NCBI GenBank assembly: GCA_914767715.1
Contig: OU612072.1
Location: forward strand, 4,960,001-5,024,000
Origin: Membranipora membranacea
Lineage: Eukaryota > Bryozoa > Gymnolaemata > Cheilostomatida > Membraniporidae
Direction of reading: 5' to 3'
Length of the DNA: 64,000 bases
The position numbers were made by a program, and so were the translations under genes. Each line of letters opens with the position of its first letter. The first letter of the stretch is position 1. The notes beneath the pieces are model-generated. The model saw nothing but the letters and a program-made list of their open reading frames with translations. It ran no database searches and was not told where the DNA came from. Of this stretch, positions 36,901 through 46,849 are shown piece after piece.

Positions 36901-38192
36901 ATCCTGATTACACCTAGTTGTTTACCTGTTTCATTTCCTAACAAAGATTCACCTTTATTAGGAATAACAGTAAATGCGACATCTTCTAAAACAGCAGTGT
37001 TGTTATGCAGCTGTAAATCACACCATACCCTACCTACTGGCTGAATAGGCTCTTTGGCTGTGTACGGGAGAATCTTTGGTCCTCCACTGATGAACCGTTT
37101 GATAATAAACTTACTTGCTCTCAAACGTTCATAGGTATCCCGTGACATCACATTGCACTCTGACCCTGAGTCTATTATAAACCTCGCTGATACACCACCG
37201 ACATAGACATTAACTCTGTCTAGAGAGTTACTATTACACACTAAAGGTACATGGTAAGAATTGAATACAAATTCTGGGCTCTCAGAATTATTGTTCACTG
37301 TTTCAGGGCTGGCTTGCTGGTGATCCCCCACATTTACATTGTTGGCCCTTCTAGATCTGTAATATCCTGCATTCGCACCTTGGCCATTCTGTTTGGCCTT
37401 GTTTTGACAGCACCGAGCATAGTGATTCATTCCATCACACTTACAGCACTGTTTTCCATATGCCGGGCACTCACGAGGTTTGTGTGTGAGATTACAACGG
37501 GGACATACATTAGCACCCTCAGTCTCTTGTGTGAAACTAGGTTTTCTGGCAGTGGATCCAGAGGCCACACGGTTTATTGCCGAGGCATTATTCATCTCCC
37601 GGGACCTTTGGACCACAGCTTCATGTGTTGCTGACCGTGTCAATAGTATTTGCAATGTGAGTGCATTTCCCTCTTCCAATAGCTTTTCCCTCAACTTATC
37701 GGCTGTGCAACCTTCTACTATTTGATCACGGATTTGGTTATTCACAGCTTGGGCATCGCCATAATCACAATGGGTGGCCAATTTTCTGAGTCTAGCACAG
37801 TATTGGGATATAGTTTCGGTTTCCTTCTGTATACATTGCCTAAACATGTGTCGCTGATAGGTGATGTTAGGAGCTATATGGAAATGGCCTTGTAGAACAG
37901 CTACCATTTCAGTATATTGATCTCTCTGTGTTTGATCAAGTGTGCTATGAATTTCCCTTACTCTTGGGCCTGCATGATATAGTAATAAAGCTTTCCTCTG
38001 GGCTCTCATATTTGCATTATCTTCCCCTGCCAAATTGAACAGCCCTTTTGAATCAGCAAAAGCCTCAAATTCCTCAAGCCAAGCATCCCAATTGACTGAT
38101 ACTGTGCTAGCATCCCCATCTGGTGTGAAATGACTTGGGCCTCTGGTATCCATTTGCCAGTTTGGATTGATACAGCAATAAATAGTAAACAA
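33978..38192 (-). CDS. Gag-Pol polyprotein of the LTR retrotransposon, 1404 codons
   Basis: A single frame carries, in order, a Gag region and a CCHC zinc knuckle (CCKCDGMNHYARCC) after a Cys-rich segment CPRCNLTHKPREC. Then come an aspartic protease (FIIDSGSECNVMS), a reverse transcriptase with LADD in place of the usual YxDD catalytic box, and RNase H (LLYTDASPVGLGAIL). The integrase has the zinc-binding H-H-C-C region and the DDE residues in LDFLGPL, SDNGPQF and NGQVERQ. The open frame starts at 38192, but the second Met (about residue 14, MDTRGPSHF) is a likelier start because the first residues look like leader. Fusion of gag and pol without a frameshift is a property of some Ty3/gypsy lineages. 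No stop or frameshift is visible. Confidence 0.95.
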   Translation of the reverse strand: MFTIYCCINPNWQMDTRGPSHFTPDGDASTVSVNWDAWLEEFEAFADSKGLFNLAGEDNANMRAQRKALLLYHAGPRVREIHSTLDQTQRDQYTEMVAVLQGHFHIAPNITYQRHMFRQCIQKETETISQYCARLRKLATHCDYGDAQAVNNQIRDQIVEGCTADKLREKLLEEGNALTLQILLTRSATHEAVVQRSREMNNASAINRVASGSTARKPSFTQETEGANVCPRCNLTHKPRECPAYGKQCCKCDGMNHYARCCQNKAKQNGQGANAGYYRSRRANNVNVGDHQQASPETVNNNSESPEFVFNSYHVPLVCNSNSLDRVNVYVGGVSARFIIDSGSECNVMSRDTYERLRASKFIIKRFISGGPKILPYTAKEPIQPVGRVWCDLQLHNNTAVLEDVAFTVIPNKGESLLGNETGKQLGVIRIINRVGLDDYEARYPRLFSEVLGKSKNEIKLTIRDDIAPVAQPFRRVPLLLRDKLAAHLDELIAHDIIEKVEGHSGSSWVSPAVIIPKKESGKIRLCIDMRRANEAIVRHQHPVPAVDEMLYDMNGAQYFSKLDMRMGFHQFVLHPESRDITTFSTHLGLYRYKRLMFGINAAPEIYQKEVAKIIQGLPGVANLADDIIVHAKTREEHDRRLGEVFSRLEQANMTLNKKKCEIGVQQLEFLGHLLSYKGIDPHGCKVKAVKDAAVPKTVGELKSFLGLTSYMSKFIPHYSHTTDVLRRLSAGKNSREAICLSDKEIVAFNQLKADLCNHDTLTHFDTSCETLLYTDASPVGLGAILVQIQNGEPKVVSYGSKALSDVEKRYMQTEKEALGIVWACERFHHYLFGCRFKVVSDCEPLESIYGNKTKRTSLRIERWQLRLQSYDFEIVRVKSSDNIADPLSRLLCSKKATEHLVERENVELYVRSVVEDNVPSAITPRYIEEVSYMDEEIKALKQAIRANSFDNVDIPAVYRAIKNELCVIGELVLRGGRIVVPQELRQKMLEIAHEGHSGMGGTKRYLRTRVWWPGIDSDVDKYVKHCHDCQLTSKPLDRQPVRVTELPNGPWEDLALDFLGPLSNGKSVLVLTDYYSRWNEVKFMTVTKASDVISWLKSVFFTHGYPLSMKSDNGPQFISHEYGEFCSGYGIEQCLTTPRWPEANGQVERQNRSIMKRIQIAHNNRVDYESALMTWLFTYRNTPHSITGKSPAEMLFGRVLRTNLPSLPNSFDDVEARDRDSEMKHKMIATRNEKLETGSGNNHQLEIGSFVLVKRDSPSKCQTLFHPDPFVVMDIKGSQITVKSRAGRLYKRNISHVRPYYCSEKPVVDADVDSETQGALVATRPSQMIPIIPRSENDTETVTDRPVQVTPPTVPPALVGIEDIPQAANMPSSSQPNVPTPRKSVRAKNRPAKYDGFVTEYHT

Positions 38193-38302
38193 TACTTATC
38201 TTATTCTGTCTATTCCAGAGAGCTCACAGCTATTTCTTCACACAGAAAGTTTAGCAGCTTATCTTGTCAGATTCACTATTTGTGATATTTTTTTGAACTC
38301 AT

Positions 38303-38321
38303 AATCCCATCCTCGTCGCCA
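38303..38321 (-). promoter_or_regulatory. Primer binding site matching the 3' end of tRNA-Ser(GCT)
   Basis: The plus strand reads AATCCCATCCTCGTCGCCA. As far as I recall, this equals the last 19 nt (with CCA) of animal tRNA-Ser(GCT), so the element RNA would pair with that tRNA. It is separated by one base from the 5' LTR. Confidence 0.8.
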
Positions 38322-38322
38322 T

Positions 38323-38542
38323 TGTAAGAACTGCTAATTGTGATGGCAATGAATAGTCTGTTTATTCTTCTGATAATAAATGATGATCTCTAACCAAGAA
38401 ATCTAAACATGTTCAAGATGGTTGACAATAATAATTGGTATCAAGTTGGGCTGCTGTAATAAGCCACAATAGGGAGTAGACAACTCCAAAGTAGTAATGT
38501 ATAAGTTAGGGAGTAAACAACTCCAAAGTAGTAGTCACTACA
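38323..38542 (-). repeat. 5' LTR of the retrotransposon, 220 bp
   Basis: It appears identical to 33579-33798 and is followed by the target duplication CTGAG. The element promoter should lie here, transcribing leftward. Confidence 0.95.
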
Positions 38543-38547
38543 CTGAG

Positions 38548-39192
38548 CAATAGGGTATATTTTGCCATGTAAGAATTTGTTTTTTGATGGATAAAAAGAA
38601 CTTTTCCCTCCCCTGGTCCTTTTCTGAGATAGAAAATAAGCAGATAATTGAGCGTTTCGCCGATAAAAAAAGTTCAAACTGCTATGTGATATAGCCACAG
38701 AATTGTACTATTCCTAGAACGATATCATCAACTCACCAGTCTCCAATAAAGGAGCTGTATTTTTCAACAAACATAGATAAATAGCTCACTTGACATCGAG
38801 CTTAGTCCCTAGTAGGTTTTTGGATTGTTTGGTGATTAAAAACCTTGCTGTGAGCAACAAGTTGTTTGTTGAATAGCCTTTTTGTTTGAATTTTGATGTT
38901 ATTTTGACAGAACAATAATCATTAATCTCTGTTGTGAAAATACCAAACAGAAAATCCACTAGAAAGCAAAAGCATTATCCAATGAACATTATTCTGACAA
39001 TATCACTGAGGTCAAGAAATCAAGTGAATTTACAAAAAATCCCCTCAACTGTGTAGATACAAAATATAAGGCTATGACTGAGCTGCTGTGACCTGTTCCT
39101 GATATGGAATTCATTGGGTACAGTATTAAAGGTTATGTCTTTATTGTCAACAATGTTCACCCTGTCTGTAACATCATAAACCCCTTCATCAG
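38548..39192. other. Region between the retrotransposon and the lectin receptor
   Basis: The signal-peptide exon of the downstream receptor should end in phase 1. I could not find a convincing one here or in the 100 bp left of the retrotransposon. The start exon may be farther upstream, with the retrotransposon inside the first intron. Confidence 0.4.
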
Positions 39193-42100
39193 GTCATGGT
39201 GATGCCGCTCTCAATGTTGCGGTGGGGAAACATGTAGTACAGTCCACTACATTCAATAGGCCCAATCAGTTTCCAGGTGAGACAGGCCTGAGGAGAGCAT
39301 TAATAGCTGTAGATGGAATACCACAACCTGATCAATGCACTAATTTGAACATAGCAGACGGACTCTTTTCCCACACAGAGGCAGTAATCAAGAGCTGGTG
39401 GAGAGTTAATCTAGGAAAAATCTACTACATCTATAGGATAACTATTTGTAATCGTGGTGAAAGTTGGAGTAAGTGATAAAATATAAAAAAAGTAAATTGG
39501 CGCCCGATTTAGCTAAACTTCAGCAAATGGATGATGTTGAAATATCTTAAAGGACTAGATTCAGTGGTACCATAAGTTGTGTGATCGGTGTTTTTCAGCC
39601 CATGAAATCCTTTGCATTCTGAATCGTTCACATACACCGACCACAACACAGGTACAAGCTTGGTACCTGGAGACCTTCCTAATTCTATAGGTTTATAGTC
39701 AGAACCTATTCCATGGTACTAGTTCTATAATATTTGTAGACTTTCGGCTCAACAATATCCGAATTTTGTCCAGCTCCAACAGTATTACCGATCCACCGCC
39801 TCCATACACAGGTGCAAATTTTTGGAAACCCATCTACACTGTACAGAAGCCTGCAGGTGACTTTACTGAAGCTGAGTTTTCTGCCTCTGAGAGAGCTCGT
39901 CACATTGCTCTGTTTAATCCTACTAATAATTCAGTTACATTAAGAGAGGCCACTGTTGAAGGATTTAGTCTGGAAGGTGAGTTGTAAAAATTCTCTATGC
40001 CTCCAATGTAAAATGAGACATACACAGGCAGTGATATCAAAGTTCATTGATATGTTAGCTGCCAAAAATTTACATCCCATAGTCAAAGCAATACCGAACT
40101 TCTCTGTTCATTCAAGTTTTTTCTCAGCATGTTATTATGCTACATCTCGATCAACGACTCCTTCGGAAGAAACAATCCATAGCTACAACTTATAGTAATG
40201 GCTACACTTCCTCCTTTACTGTCTCTTTTAGATGTTAGAGCAATCAGACTCCATACAGAGATTAGCGAGACTACTCCGTTCACAATATCTATAAGAATTT
40301 CTCTATCAGATTTCAACACAACAATCTTCGGAAGCTCCAGGTCAGCTCGGATAGGATTTAACAAAAAAAATAAAATGGCACATTATTGTAAATAGCTACA
40401 GGGTGGGGGGGGGGTTAGTTGTCCTGCACCTTACCGATAAATGCAATGTATCCCTTAGAAAGTTTGCTGGGATCGATTTGGCACTGGACTTTTGTTGAAC
40501 AGATCATTATTAGCAAATTTCAAAATTGTTCCACCATTTTCAACTGTATTCTGCTTTGTCTGAAGTGGTTTAACAGGAAAAACCATGCAGTCATTTATTA
40601 TTGCAGGATAATAATCGACAATACATCCACAGATGATGAACGGAATCAGATCCAAAACAGAAACATTACAAGCAGCACAGAGGTTATGATCTTCTCACAA
40701 GACAATCTAACACCATCAACCAGATACTCTTATGAGGCAGAGCTTTTATCTTACAGTTTTGTTTTGGCTAACCAAACGTTTTATGCGACAACTCGGTCTA
40801 ACTTTGGTGAGTGAATTCCTGCCATCTGCTCTAATAAATGTGATTTCAAGAAATATCACGCACATCACACAAAAAAATAGTGAACATTTGTTAATGGCCA
40901 GCATGATGCAACCACCCCCAAACATGGTATAAGTGCAGGTAAACCAATGTTTTAACAATCTTCACAAGATGTTCACGTGAACTTGGAGACAAATTTATTT
41001 TGTGAATGACTGAACCAAGGGGTATTTCAAACATGAAATGCAAAAATTGCTATCTGATCTCTTGTATAGCTTAGTGAGGGAGACCTGCTAGGGGCCTCGT
41101 TGCAGATCTGCTTGACTCAATGATGAAACTATAAATTTTTAGTGAAAGAAATGAACGAATTTGTATTATTGAAAGATCAACGATCGATGGTTTTGAGAGA
41201 TGCGGTGGTGTTAACTTGTTTTAAAAGTCATCACACCTTCCCATAGAAAATCATCTGAACCTATTGAGTAAAATTTTTCTGTGCATATCACCGTCTCTGC
41301 AGATTGATAATGTTAATGCACGCATCAAGGATGTTTATTTATTTATTTTATTTTATTTTATTTTATTTTATTTTATTTTATTTTATTTTATTTTTTTTTT
41401 TATTTATTTATTTCATTTTATTAAATTTATTTTATTCTATTTTATTAAATTTATTTTATTCTATTTTATTAAATTTATTTTATTCTATTTTTTATTTTTT
41501 TATATTCCTTAATTATGCATGGTTTCATTTGCCATTGACTCTGATCGGCAATAGTAAAGTATAATCTGTATAAATATGTGAAATATTGATAAAATTTTAG
41601 GGGAACAATGGATGAATGATATTTGATGTTTCTTTGCCCCAACAATATTGTCTAGAAAGTACACTAGATTGAGTATACAGTTAGTTTTAACAGAACTAGA
41701 CATATTATGCAGATAACAATTCTTCATATTTTACTTGACAGTTACACTTGAAACTGAATTCGCACCTGAAACGCCAGAAATGTCGACACGACAGAACCTT
41801 ACCCCAGGAGAACTAGTTGGAATATCAATAAGTCCAGTGCTAGAAGCTGGAGTTGCAGCTGTTGTAGTGATCGGCTTCAAACTCAGGAAGAAGAGGTAGA
41901 GAGAAATGCACTATGTGATAGCAGTGTTGGTAGAATCTTTTCAATTTCCTGTCTTTATGCTAAATGAAGGAAAGCAGATCTATCTTAAATTTATTCTCTT
42001 CGAGTCATAAGAGATTTTGCTGACTACACTTACCCCCTATTTTTCGTACCAACATTTCTATCATCTCATTAATTGCCATCACATCAAATATTATTTTCAT

Positions 42101-42807
42101 GAGGACACATCTTTTATTTACAGCAGAGATAATTGCGGCACAACAATAATTACTCAGGCGAACGCGTGTCAAACTGGTGGTGAGTTCCAAGAGTTGATAA
42201 GACAAAAAATCATGAGATACATTGATCCATTATGTTAGCAAAGCTAGTATTCATGAAACCACTCCATTAGAAGCCTGCATTGTATGCAATATATTAGTAT
42301 GCCTGATTCTTATGCCAGACAAAACGAATCAGTGTTGATTGTGTGTTGATCGCAAATCGATGACAGCATCATTGCTGCTACAATATCCGATGTCTGAGTA
42401 TCATCCGCACAGTGCCTCACTTTAGGCCGTATATAGGGTCCTGTCTAGATTTATAATCAAGTCTTACAATAGTTGTTTCATGGTGTATTTTTCATCCACA
42501 AGGGCCAAGAAAGACTGAGGAGGTACATCTTGACACCCAAGCAGACTGGCCAAAATCATCTTTGGACTGCGAAACACTTCCTGCTGACTTGAACGCTCAC
42601 CAAGAAGATCATCAGTATGCTGCCCTACCTTCTCAATATGAGATGGTGAGCGGCCCCAGAGCAGAAAATTATCATGTGTATGAAGAACCAAACTGCAGAG
42701 ATGATCAACACCTTAATAAGGCCCCTTCCTCCTTACAACATGATAGAGTAGTGTACACCAATGTTGGCCTAGAAAAGGACTATGTGATTTTTAACAGTAT
42801 CAACTAG
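39193..42807 (+). CDS. F-type lectin / FN3-like receptor with tyrosine-motif tail, 7 exons found, 444 aa (5' incomplete)
   Basis: Exons are 39193-39468, 39740-39976, 40232-40340, 40607-40806, 41742-41895, 42124-42179 and 42503-42807; all phases agree and the frame closes at a stop. Exons 1-2 encode a fucolectin/tachylectin-4-type domain: LNVAVGKHVVQSTTF, LIAVDG, CTNLN, SWWRVNLGKIYYIYRITICNR, then a C-terminal strand set ending REATVEGFSLEG. Exons 3-4 form an FN3-like region ending NLTPSTRYSYEAELLSY. Exon 5 gives the TM helix (LVGISISPVLEAGVAAVVVIGF) and KLRKKR. The tail of about 120 residues has six tyrosines in SH2-type contexts: QYAAL, SQYEMV, YHVYEEP, VVYTNV, DYVIF. SQYEMV and VVYTNV fit the ITIM consensus. 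I infer a cell-surface glycan-binding receptor signalling through tyrosine phosphorylation. The signal peptide exon is missing from the model. A possible AATAAA lies near 43133. Confidence 0.82.
41331..41512 (+). repeat. (TTTTA)n microsatellite in a receptor intron
   Basis: About 180 bp of TTTTA/TTTAT repeats, nearly pure at 41335-41390 and then in longer units such as AAATTTATTTTATTCTATTTT repeated about three times. Intron between exons 4 and 5 of the lectin receptor. Confidence 0.9.
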
Positions 42808-44119
42808 ACTAGTAATTTCACTTTGAGTTCAATGGGTATTTGATATTTTATAAGATATTGTTACTAAAATTATTACAACTGTATGACTGACTGCACATAG
42901 TATGGTATTGATTACTTAACCAGTACTCACCACAATTTGTTTAATTTGAGTATTTTTGCCGGGGTGGTGAGGTTTTATCAAGATATTCATTAGCATATAT
43001 ATATTGTGTGGGTTTTTTACACTTGAATATTATTTTTGTATATTGAAGTAAGTTAAAAGTGAAAGTGTGGGGCTCCCCACGTATTTTACTGAAGATTGAA
43101 GATAGAGTGTTTTAAAATTGAAGAAAAGATTTAAATAAAAAATCAATAGAAGATTTCCCCATTTCAAGTAGACTGGATTCAGCTCAACAGCTTGGAGCTA
43201 CCTACTAAAGTTAGGTTTGTTGGTCTGAACAGACAACTCCACACAACGACAAACCAAACACCATCAGTGTTACTGATTTTGGATTACGGATCCTGGGTTC
43301 GAGCCCCACCAGGTGCATTGTTTGTCTAGAGAAAAGTGATCACATTCATTAACTATCAAACTTGCTGGCTCAGTTCTCACAGGCATTTAGGTACGGCAGT
43401 TTTATGTCAAGTCCAGTTGTTTTGAAGAATTAATTCAGAAGATTAGAGTTTTAAAATTGAAGATTGCTCTATTTTCTCTGAAGAAATTGAAGACAGCATT
43501 GTGTGCAGGGAGCCCAAGTGTGATTAAGCAGATGGTTTTTTTAGGAATACAATACAAGCTTTCATGGGCCATACGAACATATGACTATAACAAAAGATTT
43601 TCCAGGTCCAATACCTGCCCTCTTGTGTGGAGGACTGTGAGTAGTGAATTGCTCAGAGCTCAATCATCAAACTTACTATTTAGGATATGGTACAATGAGA
43701 GGTTATGTCTCAATCGGAGAACAACCTTAATAGAAAATTCCAGCCACCCTCAGCTTCAATAATTATTTGCACTGCCATTTATGGTGAGGTAGAGACTAAT
43801 AACTCTGTCTTATCTTGCCACAGATCTTAACCATCTACTGTCTCGGTCTAAACGCACCAAGTCATGAATAATGATTTGTGTAAGTGCAAAATCTAGATGT
43901 GACATTATGCGCAAAAGATACTCATTGGGAATGCTGCTTATACGTTACCATCAGACCAAGCAGGGTGATCATTTGAGTATAACTTTGATCACAAGCCAAG
44001 ATCCACAGTAATTAGGGAAATAATTCATAAGTAGTACAAACGGTCACAATTGGTAATGTAACTACTTATACTCTAGATTTAAAAGTTAACCTATTATTTT
44101 CTAAGTATATACAAAGTAC
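42808..44119. other. Intergenic region with a B-box-like relic
   Basis: No gene was recognised. At about 43290-43310 the sequence CTGGGTTCGAGCCCCACCAGG has a perfect tRNA T-arm / B-box core (GGTTCGAGCCC), but no A box or tRNA fold was found upstream. It may be a SINE or tRNA-like fragment. Confidence 0.4.
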
Positions 44120-44653
44120 ACATAAACAACAACAACAAAATGCATTGAATCAAAAAGAAGTGTCGAAAATTCAAAGACATAAGTCGCAATACATTCTGTC
44201 AGCACAATTTAAATTTGTAGATCATTTTTGACAATCTTTCTAAGTCTCTCAGCCAGAAGACAACAATTTCTATTGCAAAGTTAAGTATTTACGGGTATTT
44301 CATGACTACAGATCGACTTTAAATGACGAGCTTCGTGATTCCAACACTTTTGAAACTCTGCGACTTATTTGGCCCATGACATGCTGTTTTAATCTTGGAA
44401 AATGCAGATTTGAGTTGTTAATGATAAATCAATTTCTTTGCCTTTACTTTATGAGTGAGTAACCTTTAATTCATTCAATATATTCTCAATAACATGCAAA
44501 TGCAATGGGTCATTCATGTTTTTGTCTGAAAAGTCATGAAATTCAGGTGTCTCATTTTTTTATATGCTGTAAGCTGTTTGTTATTTCTATCAACATGTTA
44601 TTAGGGACGCTCTACATAACGCATTAATATTTTGAAAGCTGTTGAAAGCTACA

Positions 44654-44779
44654 ATGTTGCCGAGTATTATATTTCTTGCAGTAACTACTTTATCAGTAAC
44701 ATGTGTTGATGTAGATATTAGTGATGATGAGGAGAAACCAGAAATAGAAAAAGAAGAGCAGGAGCTTGCTCATTTCAAG
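44654..44779 (+). pseudogene. Orphan first exon, duplicate of the 179-aa membrane protein gene
   Basis: It encodes MLPSIIFLAVTTLSVTCVDV followed by DISDDEEKPEIEKEEQELAHFK. It has the same length (42 codons) as exon 1 of the gene at 47976, with only a handful of differences, and the same weak donor (gtcaga). Exons 2-4 are absent because the duplicate carries the deletion. Without them no membrane anchor exists. An open frame continues about 27 codons past the donor, so a short secreted acidic peptide is formally possible. Confidence 0.75.
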
Positions 44780-46374
44780 GTCAGACGTATCACATCAAGG
44801 TCAAACATGTCATCTCAAAGTTTACAATATGGAAACCAAACCACACCACTGCTGAGCTAAGCATGTCAAACTAACTGAGAATCATCCACAGACTAAAAAA
44901 ATGAATGAAACAGAAAGGTGCCAATGTGTAACTAGCTTGAACTTAGATAAAAAACCTCAAAGACTAAGACCATAGCATGCTTGCCATTCACAACCCGCGG
45001 TGAACCTTAGAGTTGTGACGAAAGAACCCTTAACAAGGGCAACTGGCGAAATTTTCTAAAGCTTATAGAAATCACATAGACACATTGAAATCAACAATAT
45101 AACAAATAACGAATAACGACAATACCCCTGGAATGTGACTTGTGTATCAAATAATTCACTGCATCTCTCTCAAGATTACATAACTTTGTATACAGATGTG
45201 TGAGAAAAATATAGATTTTAAGTTTAAGGATATTCTAAACAAGTCCTAGATCATCAGAAAATAACAAAAGCATGGCGCGGGACAATGTTCACCTGCTGAA
45301 ACGCAACATGAAGATATCCGACATAGCAGATTTGGGCATGTTTATACACTTGTATTTATGAAGTATGTAGGCCTACCCTATTATATAGTTCCGGGTAATT
45401 CTGGAAAAGTTCATCTAACTGAGGTAGTTCTCCAAACGCTGGCATCCGAACATTTGGCAACAAGTTTCCACCTACAAATAACAAAAATGTTGAAATAATA
45501 AAAAATAAACATTATAAGAGACACTAGAAGCGGCTGATTGTATATTGAATCCCATTGCCTCTTCAGGGCAATATTGACAAGTTCAATACAAATCCTGATT
45601 TGATATGCATCAGTATATAACGAAATCTTTAGAAAGAAGTATCTTTAGAAATAGTTCTGGGCTCAAAAATTAATTTTGACCAAATCTAGGGAATGACCTT
45701 GATGGACAACCCTGAGGATGACACTTGGAAAAAGATAGCATTTTTAACAGCTTCGTTTGAGTACTCAAACTCTGCCTGTGGTATTTCATCACCAACCACA
45801 TTCGTAATTAAAGGAGTGCGGTGCTACTCTAATCGACTTGGGCAGAGTTTCAGCATGTAAGTATCGCTACTTATTCCAATGCAGATTGAAACAACAGAAA
45901 TCAGAAGCTAAATCCATACCTAGAGAGGGGGGATACATGTTTGCCTCGGGGTTAGAGCCCTGCAGCTGTGTTTTCTCCATAGGTGAGCCATTCCGGGCCA
46001 TATAAGGCTGTGTCTGGTCTGCACTTATTCTGTTAGTTTCAGCCAAAAAACCCCCACTCTCACTATGTAACATTGTGTGTTGGGGGTTGGGCGTAGGTCC
46101 CCCACTACCATGCGTTGAACTACTGCTCGGACTCTGTGACAGGTGAGTAGCTTGGGGGAGTAGCGACCCTTGTGGAGGTGGATCTAAATATACAAATATC
46201 AGAAATATCATAAGATCAAAAATCAACTTAACTTGACAGCAAAATTAGTAGTGAAAGACCATCACCTGTTGGTTGGGATCTGAAACTTGCGCAAGTCCGC
46301 TGCTATTTATGGTGCAGCCAACAGTTTCTCATAATGTACAAAGTCAGTAATTCATTATAGCTTATAACTTATAA

Positions 46375-46560
46375 AAGTCATCAACGACTCGCGGAATTAC
46401 AAAAAACCTGAATCTGACAAAGCAATGACACATATTTTTAAGTGCGCAAACAGGTCCAGGTTGCTAGTAGGTACAATCATTGATTATGATAATGTGACTT
46501 TGACTGCCATCAATTGGGCGGAGATTGAGCACTACGATTACATGTTACAGTGATGGACTT
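46375..46560. repeat. Diverged third copy of the intronic block
   Basis: It begins CATCAACGACTCGCGGAAT and follows the same word order as 46624-46849 (TCTGAC, ATGACAC, GCGC(C/A)AA, GTAGGT, GATGGACTTAC), at perhaps 70-75 percent identity. It is found only in copy 1 of the duplication. Confidence 0.65.
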
Positions 46561-46849
46561 ACAAAGATAAATTATAACTTGTAGTCAGTTTTAATGTCAA
46601 AATAATTCATGTTTGGGTTGTGCAGTCTGCAGTCATCAACGACTTGCGGAATCACACAAAAACGGAGTCTGACCACAATGATGACACCTATGGTTTCAAG
46701 CGCCCAAACTCGGTGCCGGTTGTATGTAGGTTTCTTACAATCAGTGATAATGTAATATCACTGCCAACGACCAGGCAGATATTGAGAACTTTATCTGTTG
46801 GAGTTACTGTTGTTAATGCTGGGACTGTTACTGATGGACTTACCTCTGC
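46561..46849. repeat. Near-identical intronic block, copy 1
   Basis: It matches 52313-52600 with one visible substitution (GTTTTAATG versus GTTTCAATG) until the exon border. The next 121 exon bases differ at 13 sites plus one indel. The block carries an 80-codon plus-strand open frame in both copies, judged spurious. Confidence 0.75.

Larger units (their letters stand above)
33579..38542 (-). mobile_element. Complete Ty3/gypsy LTR retrotransposon, 4964 bp
   Basis: The element lies on the minus strand. It has two 220-bp LTRs that look identical and start TG and end CA, and a 5-bp target duplication CTGAG (33574-33578 and 38543-38547). A tRNA-Ser-type primer binding site adjoins the 5' LTR, and a short purine tract adjoins the 3' LTR. 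One uninterrupted gag-pol frame fills the interior and there is no env. Identical LTRs and an intact frame point to a very recent insertion. The domain order PR-RT-RH-IN is that of Ty3/gypsy. The Gag start and serine-tRNA priming suit the Mag-like branch, which is inference. Confidence 0.95.

Noticed and set aside
41264-41564. Phe/Tyr/Leu-rich open frames
   Set aside because: Translation of the TTTTA microsatellite; no protein.
43290-43310. Possible tRNA gene (perfect T-arm motif)
   Set aside because: No acceptor stem, D-arm or A box at the right distance; at best a tRNA-like relic.
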